Notes: generated from the letters alone by a model not told the origin. A stretch of 64,000 bases of DNA from Paraburkholderia edwinii (GCF_019428685.1 NZ_CP080095.1:4216001-4280000), one strand, 5' to 3'; positions 25,541 to 34,526 are shown, numbered from the stretch's first letter. Translations and numbers: made by a program.

Positions 25541-27091
25541 TCAGAGAGACCCAAATTTAAGCACATCATACATGCATACGAGTTTATAGAAATTTGTTGC
25601 GACGTTCGTTTTTGGGCTACCCATCAACGAAATGTTCTGTGTTAGGAACTCGTGAAGTTGTTGCGGCTTCAATGCTTTTTCAGGCAACAATCCAGCGTAG
25701 TTAACAACCATTTCGGGGTCACTTTGCTTCGCATAAGAAGCGAAGTCCTTGCTATATGCAGCTATCGCGTCAGCGGTTCTGCGGCCGACGCTCGTCGGAC
25801 GAAAATCAGAAATGGCCTTTTTACTCGCCTTCGTTACTCGTGGTCCAATCTGACTTGCATCCCATTTGGGTGTACCCTGGGCGGCCTGGAGATATTTAAA
25901 GACCGGGACATAAGGAGTCTTTTTTAACAGCTCCGGCAAAGTGTCGCGCACAATAACATCTGCGAGATAGCCCCCGTCGTTGAAAAGCACATCCCTAACG
26001 ATGTCGGGGCGGCTGATTGCCGTGTAACCCTTGTCGCGTAGCCGCTCTTGTATACCTACACCGATTGCAACCTCAATCGCGCTGACGTCGGTCGAATCAT
26101 CGATGTCTTTCACGTATACACGTTCGTTAGGCGTCGTAGTATGTACGAGGTCAAAAACTTGTTGCTTGAGGATACGGAGAATCTTCGCCGGAATTCTTCG
26201 CTTAATCTTTGTGAGCGCAGCGAGGACGGTTGCCATATCGAAAGTCGTGACCTGAAATACGGGCAATGATCTCCCGTCGTTGGACAAAATTGTTCGCTCG
26301 AACCTGTCCTCTGTACTATATCGATCCCACTGCACGAAGATCAATCGGTCAGCAAGTTTTTCGACGTTCCGCGGTGACAGACAATTTAGTACCGAATGAA
26401 TGATGTCAAGAATGTTTTTATCCGTGAGTGAGTATCCAAGGAATACAATAGGATTCTCGACAAAAAACGTCAGCAGCTTAGAGGCGAGGTAGGGGTTGCG
26501 CCGATGAAACTCGTTGTAGTCAGAAGACGTGAGGACCAGTGAATTCGGGTCGTCATAAGAGCCGTGAATCTTATAAATTTCGCCGATCCCTTGAATCTGT
26601 GCAAACAACAGTTCTTCCTGACCAACGTATATTTTGTAGTCAGGGAACAAGGCCTCCAATAATCCGTCCCAGTTGGTAGTTACGATGCCATCGACCACGA
26701 CCTGCTTGAAAAGCTCAAGTTCAGCTAGCAGTCCCGCGTCTTTGGTAACCGTCCCCGCTGATGTAATATACTTAGCTATTTCGAACTTCAAGGCTGATTC
26801 GTCATTACTTGCCTGCTTTGAAAATTGATCTCGAGAGTCTTTGTACTTTTTTTCCTTCCACCATTTTTGGTGAAACTCCTTGGCCATGGCGGACGCCAAC
26901 GCCGGTAAATCGCCGTTTGCGCTGCTACTCAAAAAGCCATAGTCAAGGTCATGCAATTCGCATTGCTTCTCCAGAAGCCCTTTCCAATTCTCCAATCCAA
27001 GATAGCGGCGCGCTATGCCTGAACCGACAAAGAGATAGGGGGGGGATGCGAACCCTCTGAGGTGAGCTTCGATTTGGTCTGTCAGACTCAT
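25541..27091 (-). CDS. SIR2-domain protein, probable antiphage NADase
   Basis: This 516-residue protein has a SIR2-like domain at residues about 15-290. YLFVGSGIARRYLGLENW is the NAD-binding GxG loop, VTTNWDGLLE (137-146) replaces the common TTNYD, KIHGSYDDP holds the catalytic His176, and FLGYSLTDKNI follows. Bacterial SIR2 proteins of this kind deplete NAD when a phage is sensed. Residues 300-516 are a separate domain with no family I can name, possibly the sensor. It is divergent from the ABC three-component operon and upstream of the HEPN gene. The usual second partners (HerA, Ago, STAND) are absent. Confidence 0.8.
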   Translation of the reverse strand: MSLTDQIEAHLRGFASPPYLFVGSGIARRYLGLENWKGLLEKQCELHDLDYGFLSSSANGDLPALASAMAKEFHQKWWKEKKYKDSRDQFSKQASNDESALKFEIAKYITSAGTVTKDAGLLAELELFKQVVVDGIVTTNWDGLLEALFPDYKIYVGQEELLFAQIQGIGEIYKIHGSYDDPNSLVLTSSDYNEFHRRNPYLASKLLTFFVENPIVFLGYSLTDKNILDIIHSVLNCLSPRNVEKLADRLIFVQWDRYSTEDRFERTILSNDGRSLPVFQVTTFDMATVLAALTKIKRRIPAKILRILKQQVFDLVHTTTPNERVYVKDIDDSTDVSAIEVAIGVGIQERLRDKGYTAISRPDIVRDVLFNDGGYLADVIVRDTLPELLKKTPYVPVFKYLQAAQGTPKWDASQIGPRVTKASKKAISDFRPTSVGRRTADAIAAYSKDFASYAKQSDPEMVVNYAGLLPEKALKPQQLHEFLTQNISLMGSPKTNVATNFYKLVCMYDVLKFGSL

Positions 27092-27410
27092 TATTGGACT
27101 CTACTGTATCTGGTCTCGGAACATTGCTAACGAGAATATAACAGCGCCGAGACGAAGCAGCAGGCCGACTTCGATATTCGAACATCATTGACACTTCCGA
27201 TAGTGGAAAATCAATGCGTATCGCATATCAAGCGTTTGCGAGCGGATATAGCTCTTGCGTCCAACCGCCCAGGCATGCATTGGGCTAGGAATGTCGGCGA
27301 TTACCCTATAACTCGGTGCATGACTCTAATTGTTCGTTGCTGTTACCCTATGCTTAACAAAACGTGCGGACCGGCCCTAGGCTGAACTGCGTTGACATTC
27401 GGGGAGTATC
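27092..27410. other. Divergent promoter region of the SIR2 gene and the ABC-3C operon
   Basis: This 319-base spacer separates two divergent defence-type loci. No gene or clear repeat is present. Both promoters must lie here, but no good -35/-10 pair stands out; TTGACA at 27392 is too near the leader start to serve it. Confidence 0.35.
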
Positions 27411-27476
27411 ATGGGGTTTATGAATTGCAGATGGGTAGCCATCCATATTCGCGCAGACTTGGGGCAGTGTGCATGA
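27411..27476 (+). CDS. Short leader frame before the ABC-3C operon
   Basis: A 21-codon frame starts at an ATG with GGGGAG four bases upstream, the best ribosome site in the area. It ends in TGA at 27474-27476, which overlaps the ATG at 27473 in the ATGA arrangement. The peptide (MGFMNCRWVAIHIRADLGQC plus one residue) matches nothing I know. Its role may be simply to bring ribosomes to the next start, or to sense translation. It is too short to prove by sequence. Confidence 0.4.
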   Translation: MGFMNCRWVAIHIRADLGQCA

Positions 27477-28636
27477 CAGCCTTAGTCAAGCATAGCGCGC
27501 CAGGCCCCTATCTGGGTTTCGCGCTGCAGCCAGTCCGGCTCTGCTACTACCTCCTCAGCAGCCCAGCGGATTCGAGTGTCTCCTTAGAATTTCTGGACGA
27601 TGTCGCCGTTCATTACTCAGATGGCAATGTCCTTTTAGAGCAGTGCAAGAGCGCACTGTCTCACAACGCACTTTCTGATTGGTCCGAGGATCTTTGGAAG
27701 ACCATTGCGAATTGGTTTACCGCAGTCGAGTCCAAGAAGGTGGACGGTAGCCAAGCAACGTTTCGCCTGTATGTGACACCACCGAAGTCCGGAAAGGTCA
27801 GCTCAGCCATTCATGATGCGACGTCCCCGGATGCCGTGCACCGGTTGCTCAAACACGTCAAAAACAAGCTCAGCAAGAAGGCCGAACCGCCAAAGTGCAT
27901 GTCGCACGTGCAGAGATTTCTTGACGTGACAACTAGTCTTCGCAATCAAGTCATCTGCAAGACCTCGGTTTGCAGCAGCGATGTCGATCCGATACAACCT
28001 ATTCGAGCTCTGCTGGCGCCCACTGTTCCGGACGGGTCAATTGACCTCATTTGCGAAGCTGCCATTGGCATGGCACTGGCGAGAGCAGACCGCCTCATTC
28101 GCGATGGCATGCCCGCTCTGATTGGTGTCGGAGAGTTTCGGAAGAGTTTTCACGCCTTCGTTCAGCAGAACAACATGCCCGGCTACCTTACGTCGCTATC
28201 CGCGGTTCCAACGACAGCTGACATGAAGGCAGTGCTCACCAGTAGACCGATGTTTGTGCGGCAACTGCAGTTAATCGACGCCACGGAGGCGCAGCAACTT
28301 CGGGCGGCAAGTGATCTCATGCGAACGTCCGGTGACAAGGTGAGGTGGGCCGAAGCCGGATTTATCTACGACGACACTCTAAAAGATTGGGAGGACTCGT
28401 TGCTTCGTCGGCACGATGCGTTTGCCGGCGAGGTAAAAGACCTCCATTCGGACAAGCCGGAAGTCGTGCGAGGCCGACTCATCTACGGCCGATGCTCGGT
28501 CTTGGAAGTGCCCATAGGTAGCCGCACCGTACCTAGCTATTTCACCCACGGAGCGTTCAATGATCTGGCGGACAAGCGAGAGCTCGGCTGGCATCCAGAA
28601 CATAAAGTGCTCCTAGATAAAGAGGACGGAGCATGA
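27473..28636 (+). CDS. Nuclease-like first component of an ABC-3C conflict system
   Basis: This 387-residue protein has an N-terminal restriction-endonuclease-like region resembling DUF4297/Cap4 nucleases: GFALQPVRLCYYLL, an acidic segment SLEFLDDVAV, and LLEQCKSAL (E-x-C-K, about residues 54-62), followed by WSEDLWKTIANW. This gives a plausible D...E-x-K metal site. The C-terminal part (WAEAGFIYDDTL to GWHPEHKVLL) looks like the partner-binding tail of ABC three-component systems. The start at 27473 is preferred over the upstream TTG at 27392 because it is coupled to a leader frame. The stop overlaps the next start (ATGA). DNA is the likely target. Confidence 0.7.
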   Translation: MTALVKHSAPGPYLGFALQPVRLCYYLLSSPADSSVSLEFLDDVAVHYSDGNVLLEQCKSALSHNALSDWSEDLWKTIANWFTAVESKKVDGSQATFRLYVTPPKSGKVSSAIHDATSPDAVHRLLKHVKNKLSKKAEPPKCMSHVQRFLDVTTSLRNQVICKTSVCSSDVDPIQPIRALLAPTVPDGSIDLICEAAIGMALARADRLIRDGMPALIGVGEFRKSFHAFVQQNNMPGYLTSLSAVPTTADMKAVLTSRPMFVRQLQLIDATEAQQLRAASDLMRTSGDKVRWAEAGFIYDDTLKDWEDSLLRRHDAFAGEVKDLHSDKPEVVRGRLIYGRCSVLEVPIGSRTVPSYFTHGAFNDLADKRELGWHPEHKVLLDKEDGA

Positions 28637-29142
28637 ACGAGGTCGTTCAGCTACGCCGCCTTAGCGAGGCGGCACTGGTTCAGAACCCGGCGTTGGGTGC
28701 CTACGCGCTTTGGAAGTTTGGCCTTGGATACCAAGATCGTGACGGCGAAGCAACGACGCTGCCCCTTGCATTCCTTGTCCTTCCGCTGGTCCTGCATAGC
28801 TCGACATTGGCGATGGTGCTGAGCACGCATAAAGCTTCGGGCTTGCATTTGTTCGCCGGCAAGCTCGGGGATCAGCGGGAAGACCTCATTGCGATTCACA
28901 GTCGGGCGATGGCGTTAAGACGACTGAGCTTGGACTCACTAGTGTCCGCGGAGCAGTCCGGTCTCATTCGGATCGAACCGATGACGGCCACGATCTGGTC
29001 AAATGGTCCGTACGACGACTTTCGCATACCTGTACTGCCGGAGCGAATTCGACGCCTTGGGCCAGCTTGCGAAAGGATCGGCTACTGGTTCGCGGGGCTC
29101 ACTGATCAGCAGGTAGTGCGCACACTGAAAGTGGAGTTTTGA
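28633..29142 (+). CDS. ABC-3C system middle component
   Basis: This 169-residue protein fits the middle component of three-gene ABC systems by size, position and pattern: NPALGAYALWKFGLGYQ at the start, PLAFLVLPLVLHSSTLAMVL, then KLGDQREDLIAIHSRA and a winged-helix-like C-terminal half. It probably bridges the nuclease and the ATPase. Its start overlaps the upstream stop (ATGA) and its stop overlaps the ATPase start (TGATG), so all three are made in step. No enzyme motif is visible. Confidence 0.7.
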   Translation: MNEVVQLRRLSEAALVQNPALGAYALWKFGLGYQDRDGEATTLPLAFLVLPLVLHSSTLAMVLSTHKASGLHLFAGKLGDQREDLIAIHSRAMALRRLSLDSLVSAEQSGLIRIEPMTATIWSNGPYDDFRIPVLPERIRRLGPACERIGYWFAGLTDQQVVRTLKVEF

Positions 29143-31097
29143 TGTATTTTCAATTGCGACAGCTCATTTTATGGCCACGACGCGGTGGCCAACCGCGCGT
29201 TGTAGAGTTTGAGCCCGGTGTGGTCAACGTCATCAGCGGGGCATCGAAGACCGGCAAGTCGTCGGTAATACCGATAATTGACTATTGCTTGGGATCAGAA
29301 AAATGCACTATCCCAGTGGGCGTGATTCGCGAGAGTTGTTCCTGGTTTGGAGTGCTGGTCGATACTCTTGAGGGACAAAAATTGATTGCCCGCCGGGAGC
29401 CCGGCGATTTGAAGGCTTCTGGCGACATGTTGCTTTTGGAGGGAGCGGAAGTCGAGCCGCCTCCCGCCGTCCTAGAGAAGAACCAAACAGTTGATTACGT
29501 CAAGGCAGTCTTGAATCGCCTCGCCGGTCTGTCAAACCTGCAATTCGAGCCTAGTAGCGAGGATCGATTCAAGTCACGGCCAAGCTTCCGAGATTTGATG
29601 GCTTTCATTTTTCAGCCTCAGAACATCGTCGCGAACCCCGACGTCATGTTCTTCAAGGCTGACACTACAGAGCATCGAGAAAAACTAAAAACCATCTTCC
29701 CTTACGTGCTTGGCGCAATCAGCCCTGAGCTTCTGCAAGCACGCCACGAGTTGGAGCGTATCTCACGGCAACTCCGCCGAAAGGAAGGCGAGTTGAAGGC
29801 TCGGCAAGCTTCGGGCGCTTCCTGGCAACGAGAGGGCTTCGCTTGGGTACGTCTTGCGATTGAGTACGGCCTGCTACCGGCGCACACGACTGTCCCGAAC
29901 GACTGGTCCTCGATCGTAGACCTACTTCGAGCCGCAATGCAAAGCGACACTCAAGCCGCGGCCCCAACGCTGGCCTCCATGGACGTCACACTGGCGCGGC
30001 TCACTGAGCTGCGGACTGCTGAATCCACGCTTGTGATGAATCTGAATCACTCTCGTAATCGACTGCACGAACTGCGACGCCTGGAGGAAAGCAGTGACGC
30101 GTTTCGCGATGGCCTCCACGTCCAGCGTGACCGGTTGGAATTGTCGAGATGGATTCGCGGACTAGCCACTGAGCGTCCAGCAGCGGTACTTGAACCGAGC
30201 GAAGCTGGAAGAGCGCGGATTGATCAACTCTGCGAGGCGCTTGATGGCATAGAACTTCGGCTGCGATCGCATCCGGGGGTTACGGAATCCTTGGGAAGAG
30301 AAACGCTGCGTCAGCGAGAAGCGTTGGATACGATCCTTGCAGAGCTCGCGGTAGTGCGCCAAGAGATGCGGACACTGGAAGGCCAATCGGAGGAAGCGCG
30401 CAAGGTGACAACTCGTGGCGAGGAAATCTCACGTTTCCTCGGCAGACTACAAGAAGCACTGAGGTTGTATGAAACGCTCGACACATCTTCAGCGCTTAAT
30501 GAAGAGATCTCATCGCTGAAGATGCAAGTTGAGGTCCTGAACAAGCTGATATCCGAACACGAAATAGGCCGGAAAACGGAAAACGCTCTGGATACCATCC
30601 AGTCCATTTCTTCGCGGCTAGTTCCACAGCTTGATGGGGAGTGGCCGGATGCCCCTATTCGGCTCAATATCCAAGATCTCACGGTAAAGGTCATTCGTGG
30701 TACGCGCGATGATTTCCTTTGGGAGATTGGTAGTGGTGCAAATTGGCTCGCATACCATGTGGCGCTCACTCTATCCCTGCAAGGGTACTTTCTTAGCAAA
30801 CTAAATCATCCAGTGCCGGGATTGCTAATCTATGACCAACCAAGCCAAGTCTACTTTCCAACACTACGATCTGGAAAGGCGTCAGAAGAGAACGTAGACC
30901 CGGAATGGGACAACGAGGACGTAGCTGCAGTACGTAAGGTATTCACACTTTTCGATAGCATCATCACAAAAACCGCAGGTCGGTTGCAGATCATCGTACT
31001 TGATCACGCTGCCGAAGAAGTCTGGGGGGGACTGGCCAATGTCCAGCGCGTTGAAGAGTGGCGCGGACAAGGCCTAGTTCCCACTGAATGGATCTAG
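29142..31097 (+). CDS. DUF3732 SMC/RecN-like ATPase of the ABC-3C system
   Basis: This 651-residue protein is a DUF3732 ATPase of the ABC/SMC type. GASKTGKSS (33-41) is the Walker A loop. A long charged helical middle (about 190-480, with ERISRQLRRKEGELKAR and many E/R/L heptads) would form a coiled coil. LLIYDQPSQVYF near residue 565 is the Walker B region with Asp and a Gln where most ABC proteins have Glu, and IIVLDHA is the switch histidine. Proteins of this kind are thought to sense foreign DNA or its ends and trigger the nuclease. The ATG at 29142 is used since the TTG at 29139 lies inside the overlap. Confidence 0.8.
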   Translation: MYFQLRQLILWPRRGGQPRVVEFEPGVVNVISGASKTGKSSVIPIIDYCLGSEKCTIPVGVIRESCSWFGVLVDTLEGQKLIARREPGDLKASGDMLLLEGAEVEPPPAVLEKNQTVDYVKAVLNRLAGLSNLQFEPSSEDRFKSRPSFRDLMAFIFQPQNIVANPDVMFFKADTTEHREKLKTIFPYVLGAISPELLQARHELERISRQLRRKEGELKARQASGASWQREGFAWVRLAIEYGLLPAHTTVPNDWSSIVDLLRAAMQSDTQAAAPTLASMDVTLARLTELRTAESTLVMNLNHSRNRLHELRRLEESSDAFRDGLHVQRDRLELSRWIRGLATERPAAVLEPSEAGRARIDQLCEALDGIELRLRSHPGVTESLGRETLRQREALDTILAELAVVRQEMRTLEGQSEEARKVTTRGEEISRFLGRLQEALRLYETLDTSSALNEEISSLKMQVEVLNKLISEHEIGRKTENALDTIQSISSRLVPQLDGEWPDAPIRLNIQDLTVKVIRGTRDDFLWEIGSGANWLAYHVALTLSLQGYFLSKLNHPVPGLLIYDQPSQVYFPTLRSGKASEENVDPEWDNEDVAAVRKVFTLFDSIITKTAGRLQIIVLDHAAEEVWGGLANVQRVEEWRGQGLVPTEWI

Positions 31098-31510
31098 GTT
31101 CCCGACAAGCCATGCGAAAGACCGCAGGTCGTGAAGACCCATTCGATGGCCGTAAGAGTTGATATTTGCCGACACTGGTTTGCGAATGGCCGCAAAGGAG
31201 CAGCTGGCCGCCCGACGTCACCCCTTCTCCGACCGCCTGCTGTGGCCGAATAAGGCGTGTTCGGTTTCGACAATCGAATGCCCGGTTACTAGGCAAAGCC
31301 GACAACAAAACGTCCGATTGCTGATGCATGTGAACGGCAGCTTGTGGGCCGATGGTGGTCCATCAAGCGGACCGCACAATTCGCTGTGCTGTCTCGGAGA
31401 GCGGCTAAAATCCACAAATAGCTCACGAGTTCGAATCGCTGTACGTCCCAATTGTCATTCGCCGCAGGGTTCTGCATAAACGCCCCTCTCTTTCTCCAAG
31501 CTTTCACGCC
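31098..31510. other. Island right edge, no gene
   Basis: These 413 bases follow the ABC-3C operon. Open frames on both strands at 31159-31606 have no family-like sequence. The TTCGAATC at 31432-31439 lacks a matching T-arm stem. From about 31500 the codon use returns to the host pattern, so the island probably ends here. Confidence 0.4.
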
Positions 31511-32278
31511 ATGCCAAAGAACCGCCCCCACCCGAGCGACCCCAAGCGCACAGCGAAAGCCCGCGTATCGGAGCCTCCCCCGCAGCCGGTAGATGAGCCA
31601 AGCCAACCGGATCTGAAGCGCGGCTCCACCCTCTCCGACCTCGCCACCCTCCGCGACGCCCTAAAAAAGCAATCCCAACACCAACAGCAACAACAAGCCC
31701 GCGCCCGCGAAGCGAAGCGCGCGGCCGACGCCGACTCCAACCTCTTCCGCCGCGAGCTAGGCGAAGGGGTAACGCCACTGGAAACAAAACCCCGCGCCAC
31801 CCTCCCCCGCAACCCACCGGACCCGCTCCCAGTCCAAACGCGTCTAGACGAAGCCGCCGTCCTAACCGAAGCCATCTCCGACGAATTCGACCCCGAGATG
31901 CTTCTAGACACAGACGAATCGCTCTTCTACTGCCGCCCGGGCATCGCCCAGGAGGTAGTCCGCAAGCTCCGCCGCGGCGCATGGATAGTCCAAGCGCAAC
32001 TGGATTTACACGGCATGCGAAGAGAAGAAGCCCGCGAATCCCTAGCCGAATTCATCCGCGAATCGAGCAAAAAAGGCCTGCGCTGCCTCAGAGTCATCCA
32101 CGGCAAGGGCTTAGGTTCAATCGGCAAAGAGCCCGTCCTAAAAGGCAAAGTCCGCGCATGGCTCGTACAAAAGGAAGAAGTGATAGCCTTCTGCCAGGCC
32201 CGACCGCACGACGGCGGCGCAGGCGCCGTCCTCGTCCTGCTGCAACCAGGCGCACCAACAAACCAGCCCAAAGCCTGA
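31511..32278 (+). CDS. Smr-domain protein
   Basis: This 255-residue protein has a low-complexity N-terminal half (proline-, lysine- and glutamine-rich, with a run of glutamines near residue 58) and a C-terminal Smr domain at about 160-245: LDLHGMRREEAR, RVIHGKGLGS and GGAGAVLVLL are the three classical motifs. Smr domains bind or nick nucleic acid and in proteobacteria this stand-alone type (YdaL/SmrA-like) is linked with RNA cleavage on stalled ribosomes or DNA repair. The gene seems to be part of the host backbone flanking the island. Confidence 0.85.
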   Translation: MPKNRPHPSDPKRTAKARVSEPPPQPVDEPSQPDLKRGSTLSDLATLRDALKKQSQHQQQQQARAREAKRAADADSNLFRRELGEGVTPLETKPRATLPRNPPDPLPVQTRLDEAAVLTEAISDEFDPEMLLDTDESLFYCRPGIAQEVVRKLRRGAWIVQAQLDLHGMRREEARESLAEFIRESSKKGLRCLRVIHGKGLGSIGKEPVLKGKVRAWLVQKEEVIAFCQARPHDGGAGAVLVLLQPGAPTNQPKA

Positions 32279-32338
32279 ACGAGGCCTGAACGCAGCCCGA
32301 ATAAAGCGAAAGCAACAAAGCAAAACGCACAAACCAAA

Positions 32339-32959
32339 ATGCACCCGCGCCTAACCCTAGCCCTTGCCGTCATGGAGGCAATCGGCATCCTCGCGTACGC
32401 CATTTCGGGCTTTATCGAAGCCCGCGCGCGCCGTCTGGATCCAATCGGTACATTTCTGGTCGCCATGGCCACCGCCTTTGGCGGCGGCACGGTACGAGAC
32501 ATCCTGCTCGAGCATCGCCCGTTCTACTGGGTCCAGCATCAGGACTATGTGATAGCGCTTTTCGTGGTGTCGTTCTTCGCGCCCATGTTGCTCAAGGCCG
32601 CCTCGGGCCTCTTCTCGGAGCGAGTGCTCCTGGTAGCCGACGCAATCGGCCTCGGCCTCTTCAGCGTCTCAGGCACATCGCTCGCCTTGGACGCCCAACT
32701 CCCCGGCTTCACCGCAGCGATGATGGGCGTCACCACCGGCGTCTTCGGCGGCGTGATCCGCGACGTGCTGTGCAACGAAGTCCCGCTGATCCTGCGCGAC
32801 TCCCGCCCCTACGCAACCTGCGCGTTCGTCGGTTGCCTGCTTTATGTCTTTCTCGATCACATCAACTTCGACAACGTCTACAGCGTGCTCATCGCGACCA
32901 TGTTCATCCTGATCGCGCGGCTCGTCACGTTCAAACTCAACATCCGCCTACCGCATTAG
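32339..32959 (+). CDS. TRIC-family cation channel protein (UPF0126, YicG-like)
   Basis: This 206-residue membrane protein consists of two repeats of three transmembrane helices. The repeat hallmarks are AFGGGTVRDILL near residue 48 and GVFGGVIRDVLCNEVPLIL near residue 135, both followed by a polar loop. Bacterial TRIC proteins form homotrimeric monovalent-cation channels, with lipid-stabilised pores. It lies 60 nt after the Smr gene and may share its transcript. Confidence 0.88.
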   Translation: MHPRLTLALAVMEAIGILAYAISGFIEARARRLDPIGTFLVAMATAFGGGTVRDILLEHRPFYWVQHQDYVIALFVVSFFAPMLLKAASGLFSERVLLVADAIGLGLFSVSGTSLALDAQLPGFTAAMMGVTTGVFGGVIRDVLCNEVPLILRDSRPYATCAFVGCLLYVFLDHINFDNVYSVLIATMFILIARLVTFKLNIRLPH

Positions 32960-32974
32960 CGCATGGCAACGTGG

Positions 32975-33325
32975 TCAATGCCGTGTATCGTTTGCGGCAA
33001 CCACAAACACATCCTTACCGTGATGCGCCTCCTGCTGCGCCTGCCGCTTCATCACGCGCCCACCTAACAGATTCTCGAACATATCCAGATCGAGCTGCGA
33101 TTGCGCCTCGGCATCGGCCGCCACCTGCCCTAACAGCGCGAGCAGCCGAACCCGATCCACCGCCGGCGTCTCCGGACTTTCAATCGCACGCGCCAGCGCC
33201 GCGAGTTGCGCGAACTGGCGCTGATGTCGCCGCCCCGTCACCAGCGCTTCCTGCAGCAGCGCGCCAAGCAGATCGACACGCTTCTGCGACAGCGGCTTTT
33301 TGGGAGCAGAAGAATCGGACGTCAT
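32975..33325 (-). CDS. Conserved small helical protein, function unknown
   Basis: This 116-residue protein has no recognised domain. It is predicted helical, with SQKRVDLLGALLQEALVTG and VRLLALLGQVAADAEAQ, and has no signal peptide. AGGAGA lies seven bases before the ATG, so it is well placed for translation. It is convergent with the TRIC gene and lies beyond the terminator of the glucose transporter operon, so it has its own promoter. Confidence 0.6.
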   Translation of the reverse strand: MTSDSSAPKKPLSQKRVDLLGALLQEALVTGRRHQRQFAQLAALARAIESPETPAVDRVRLLALLGQVAADAEAQSQLDLDMFENLLGGRVMKRQAQQEAHHGKDVFVVAANDTRH

Positions 33326-33349
33326 GATGCAGTCTCCTAAATGCTCATC

Positions 33350-33386
33350 AAAAAAGGCCCTAGCGTCATCGCACGCCTAGGGCCTT
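33350..33386 (-). terminator. Intrinsic terminator of the gts operon
   Basis: On the minus strand a perfect 10-bp stem (AAGGCCCTAG at 33354-33363 with CTAGGGCCTT at 33377-33386) is followed by a run of six T residues (the A-run at 33350-33355 on the plus strand). It lies 25 bases after the gtsD stop codon. Confidence 0.9.
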
Positions 33387-33410
33387 GGCATAGTCCGTCG
33401 GCAAAAATCC

Positions 33411-34526
33411 TTAGGCAATCCGTTCTTCGGTCGCCGGATCGAACAGCACGGCCTTCGACACGTCGAACAGCAGCGACATATTCTGGTCCGGCTGCGGATT
33501 CGCGCCCGGGTGCACGCGGCTCACAATGCGCTTGCCGTTCACTTGCGCAAACACCAGCGTATCCGGCCCCGTCGGCTCGATCACATCCACCCGCACCTCA
33601 ACCTCCTGCAGCTTGCCACCTTCCGCATTGTGCGCATGGCGCGGATCGGTAATCCGCTCCGGCCGCAAGCCAAGAATCACTTCCTTGCCAATATGCGACT
33701 TCACCTGCCCGTCGAACGGCAGATTGAGCACCGTTTTCTTGACACCAGTGTCGAGCTCCATGCCCACGCCGGAACCCTGCTCCACGACCTTGCCCTGAAT
33801 AAAATTCATCGGCGGCGCCCCGATAAAGCCCGCCACAAACAGATTCGAAGGCGAATCATAAATATCCTGCGGCGCGCCGAACTGCTGCACGATGCCGTCC
33901 TTCATCACCGCAATACGGTCGCCGAGCGTCATCGCCTCGATCTGATCGTGCGTCACATACACGATCGTCGTGCCGAGGCGCTGATGCAGCAGCTTGATTT
34001 CCGATCGCATTTCGATACGCAGCTTCGCATCGAGGTTCGACAGCGGCTCGTCGAACAGGAACATCACCGGGTCGCGCGCCAGGGCACGCCCCATCGCCAC
34101 ACGCTGACGCTGGCCGCCCGACAGTTGCCCCGGCTTGCGATCGAGCAAATGCTGGATTTGCAGCATGTTCGACACGCGATCGACAATCTGCGTCTGCTCG
34201 CTCTTCGGCACCTTGCGGATATTCAGGCCGAACGAAATGTTGTCGCGCACCGTCATCGACGGATACAACGCATACGACTGGAACACCATCGCGATATCGC
34301 GATCCTTCGGCGACAGATCATTGACAGTCTTGCCATCAATCTGAATCTCGCCCTTGGTCACGGTCTCGAGGCCGGCAATCATATTGAGCAGCGTCGACTT
34401 CCCGCACCCCGATCCGCCCACCAGGATCAGGAACTGACCATCTTCGATGTCGATGTTGACACCCTTCAAGACCGGCACCCCGTTCGGGTAGGTCTTGTAC
34501 ACGTCACGGATGGAAAGGCTTGCCAT
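33411..34526 (-). CDS. gtsD: Sugar ABC transporter ATP-binding protein
   Basis: This 371-residue MalK/UgpC-type ATPase powers sugar uptake. GGSGCGKST (37-45) is Walker A, LSGGQRQRVAMGRAL is the signature, VMFLFDEPLSNLD is Walker B with the D-loop, and YVTHDQIEAMTLGDR contains the switch histidine. The C-terminal 130 residues form the TOBE/regulatory domain (VILGLRPERITDP). It follows two permease genes by 33 nt. The partner binding protein points to glucose or mannose as substrate. Some MalK-type subunits serve several transporters, so wider use is possible. Confidence 0.88.
   Translation of the reverse strand: MASLSIRDVYKTYPNGVPVLKGVNIDIEDGQFLILVGGSGCGKSTLLNMIAGLETVTKGEIQIDGKTVNDLSPKDRDIAMVFQSYALYPSMTVRDNISFGLNIRKVPKSEQTQIVDRVSNMLQIQHLLDRKPGQLSGGQRQRVAMGRALARDPVMFLFDEPLSNLDAKLRIEMRSEIKLLHQRLGTTIVYVTHDQIEAMTLGDRIAVMKDGIVQQFGAPQDIYDSPSNLFVAGFIGAPPMNFIQGKVVEQGSGVGMELDTGVKKTVLNLPFDGQVKSHIGKEVILGLRPERITDPRHAHNAEGGKLQEVEVRVDVIEPTGPDTLVFAQVNGKRIVSRVHPGANPQPDQNMSLLFDVSKAVLFDPATEERIA

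Larger units (their letters stand above)
22205..31510. mobile_element. Patchwork genomic (defence) island, borders approximate
   Basis: This segment lies between the type VI cassette and the housekeeping-like Smr gene. It contains a toxin-like gene, a recombinase stub, TIR, HEPN and SIR2 genes and an ABC three-component operon. The stretch at 24.5-27 kb is visibly richer in A/T than the rest of the window and uses AT-ending codons. No direct repeats that mark attachment sites were found. At 31430-31450 there is a TTCGAATC string that only faintly recalls a tRNA T-loop. Borders are set by gene content only. Confidence 0.55.

Noticed and set aside
27392..27472. TTG start giving a longer ABC-3C nuclease protein
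   Set aside because: No ribosome site fits it, and the ATGA-coupled start at 27473 begins just before the conserved region.
31427..31449. Possible tRNA 3' end as island attachment site (TTCGAATC)
   Set aside because: The bases on both sides cannot form the five-pair T stem and no acceptor stem is found.
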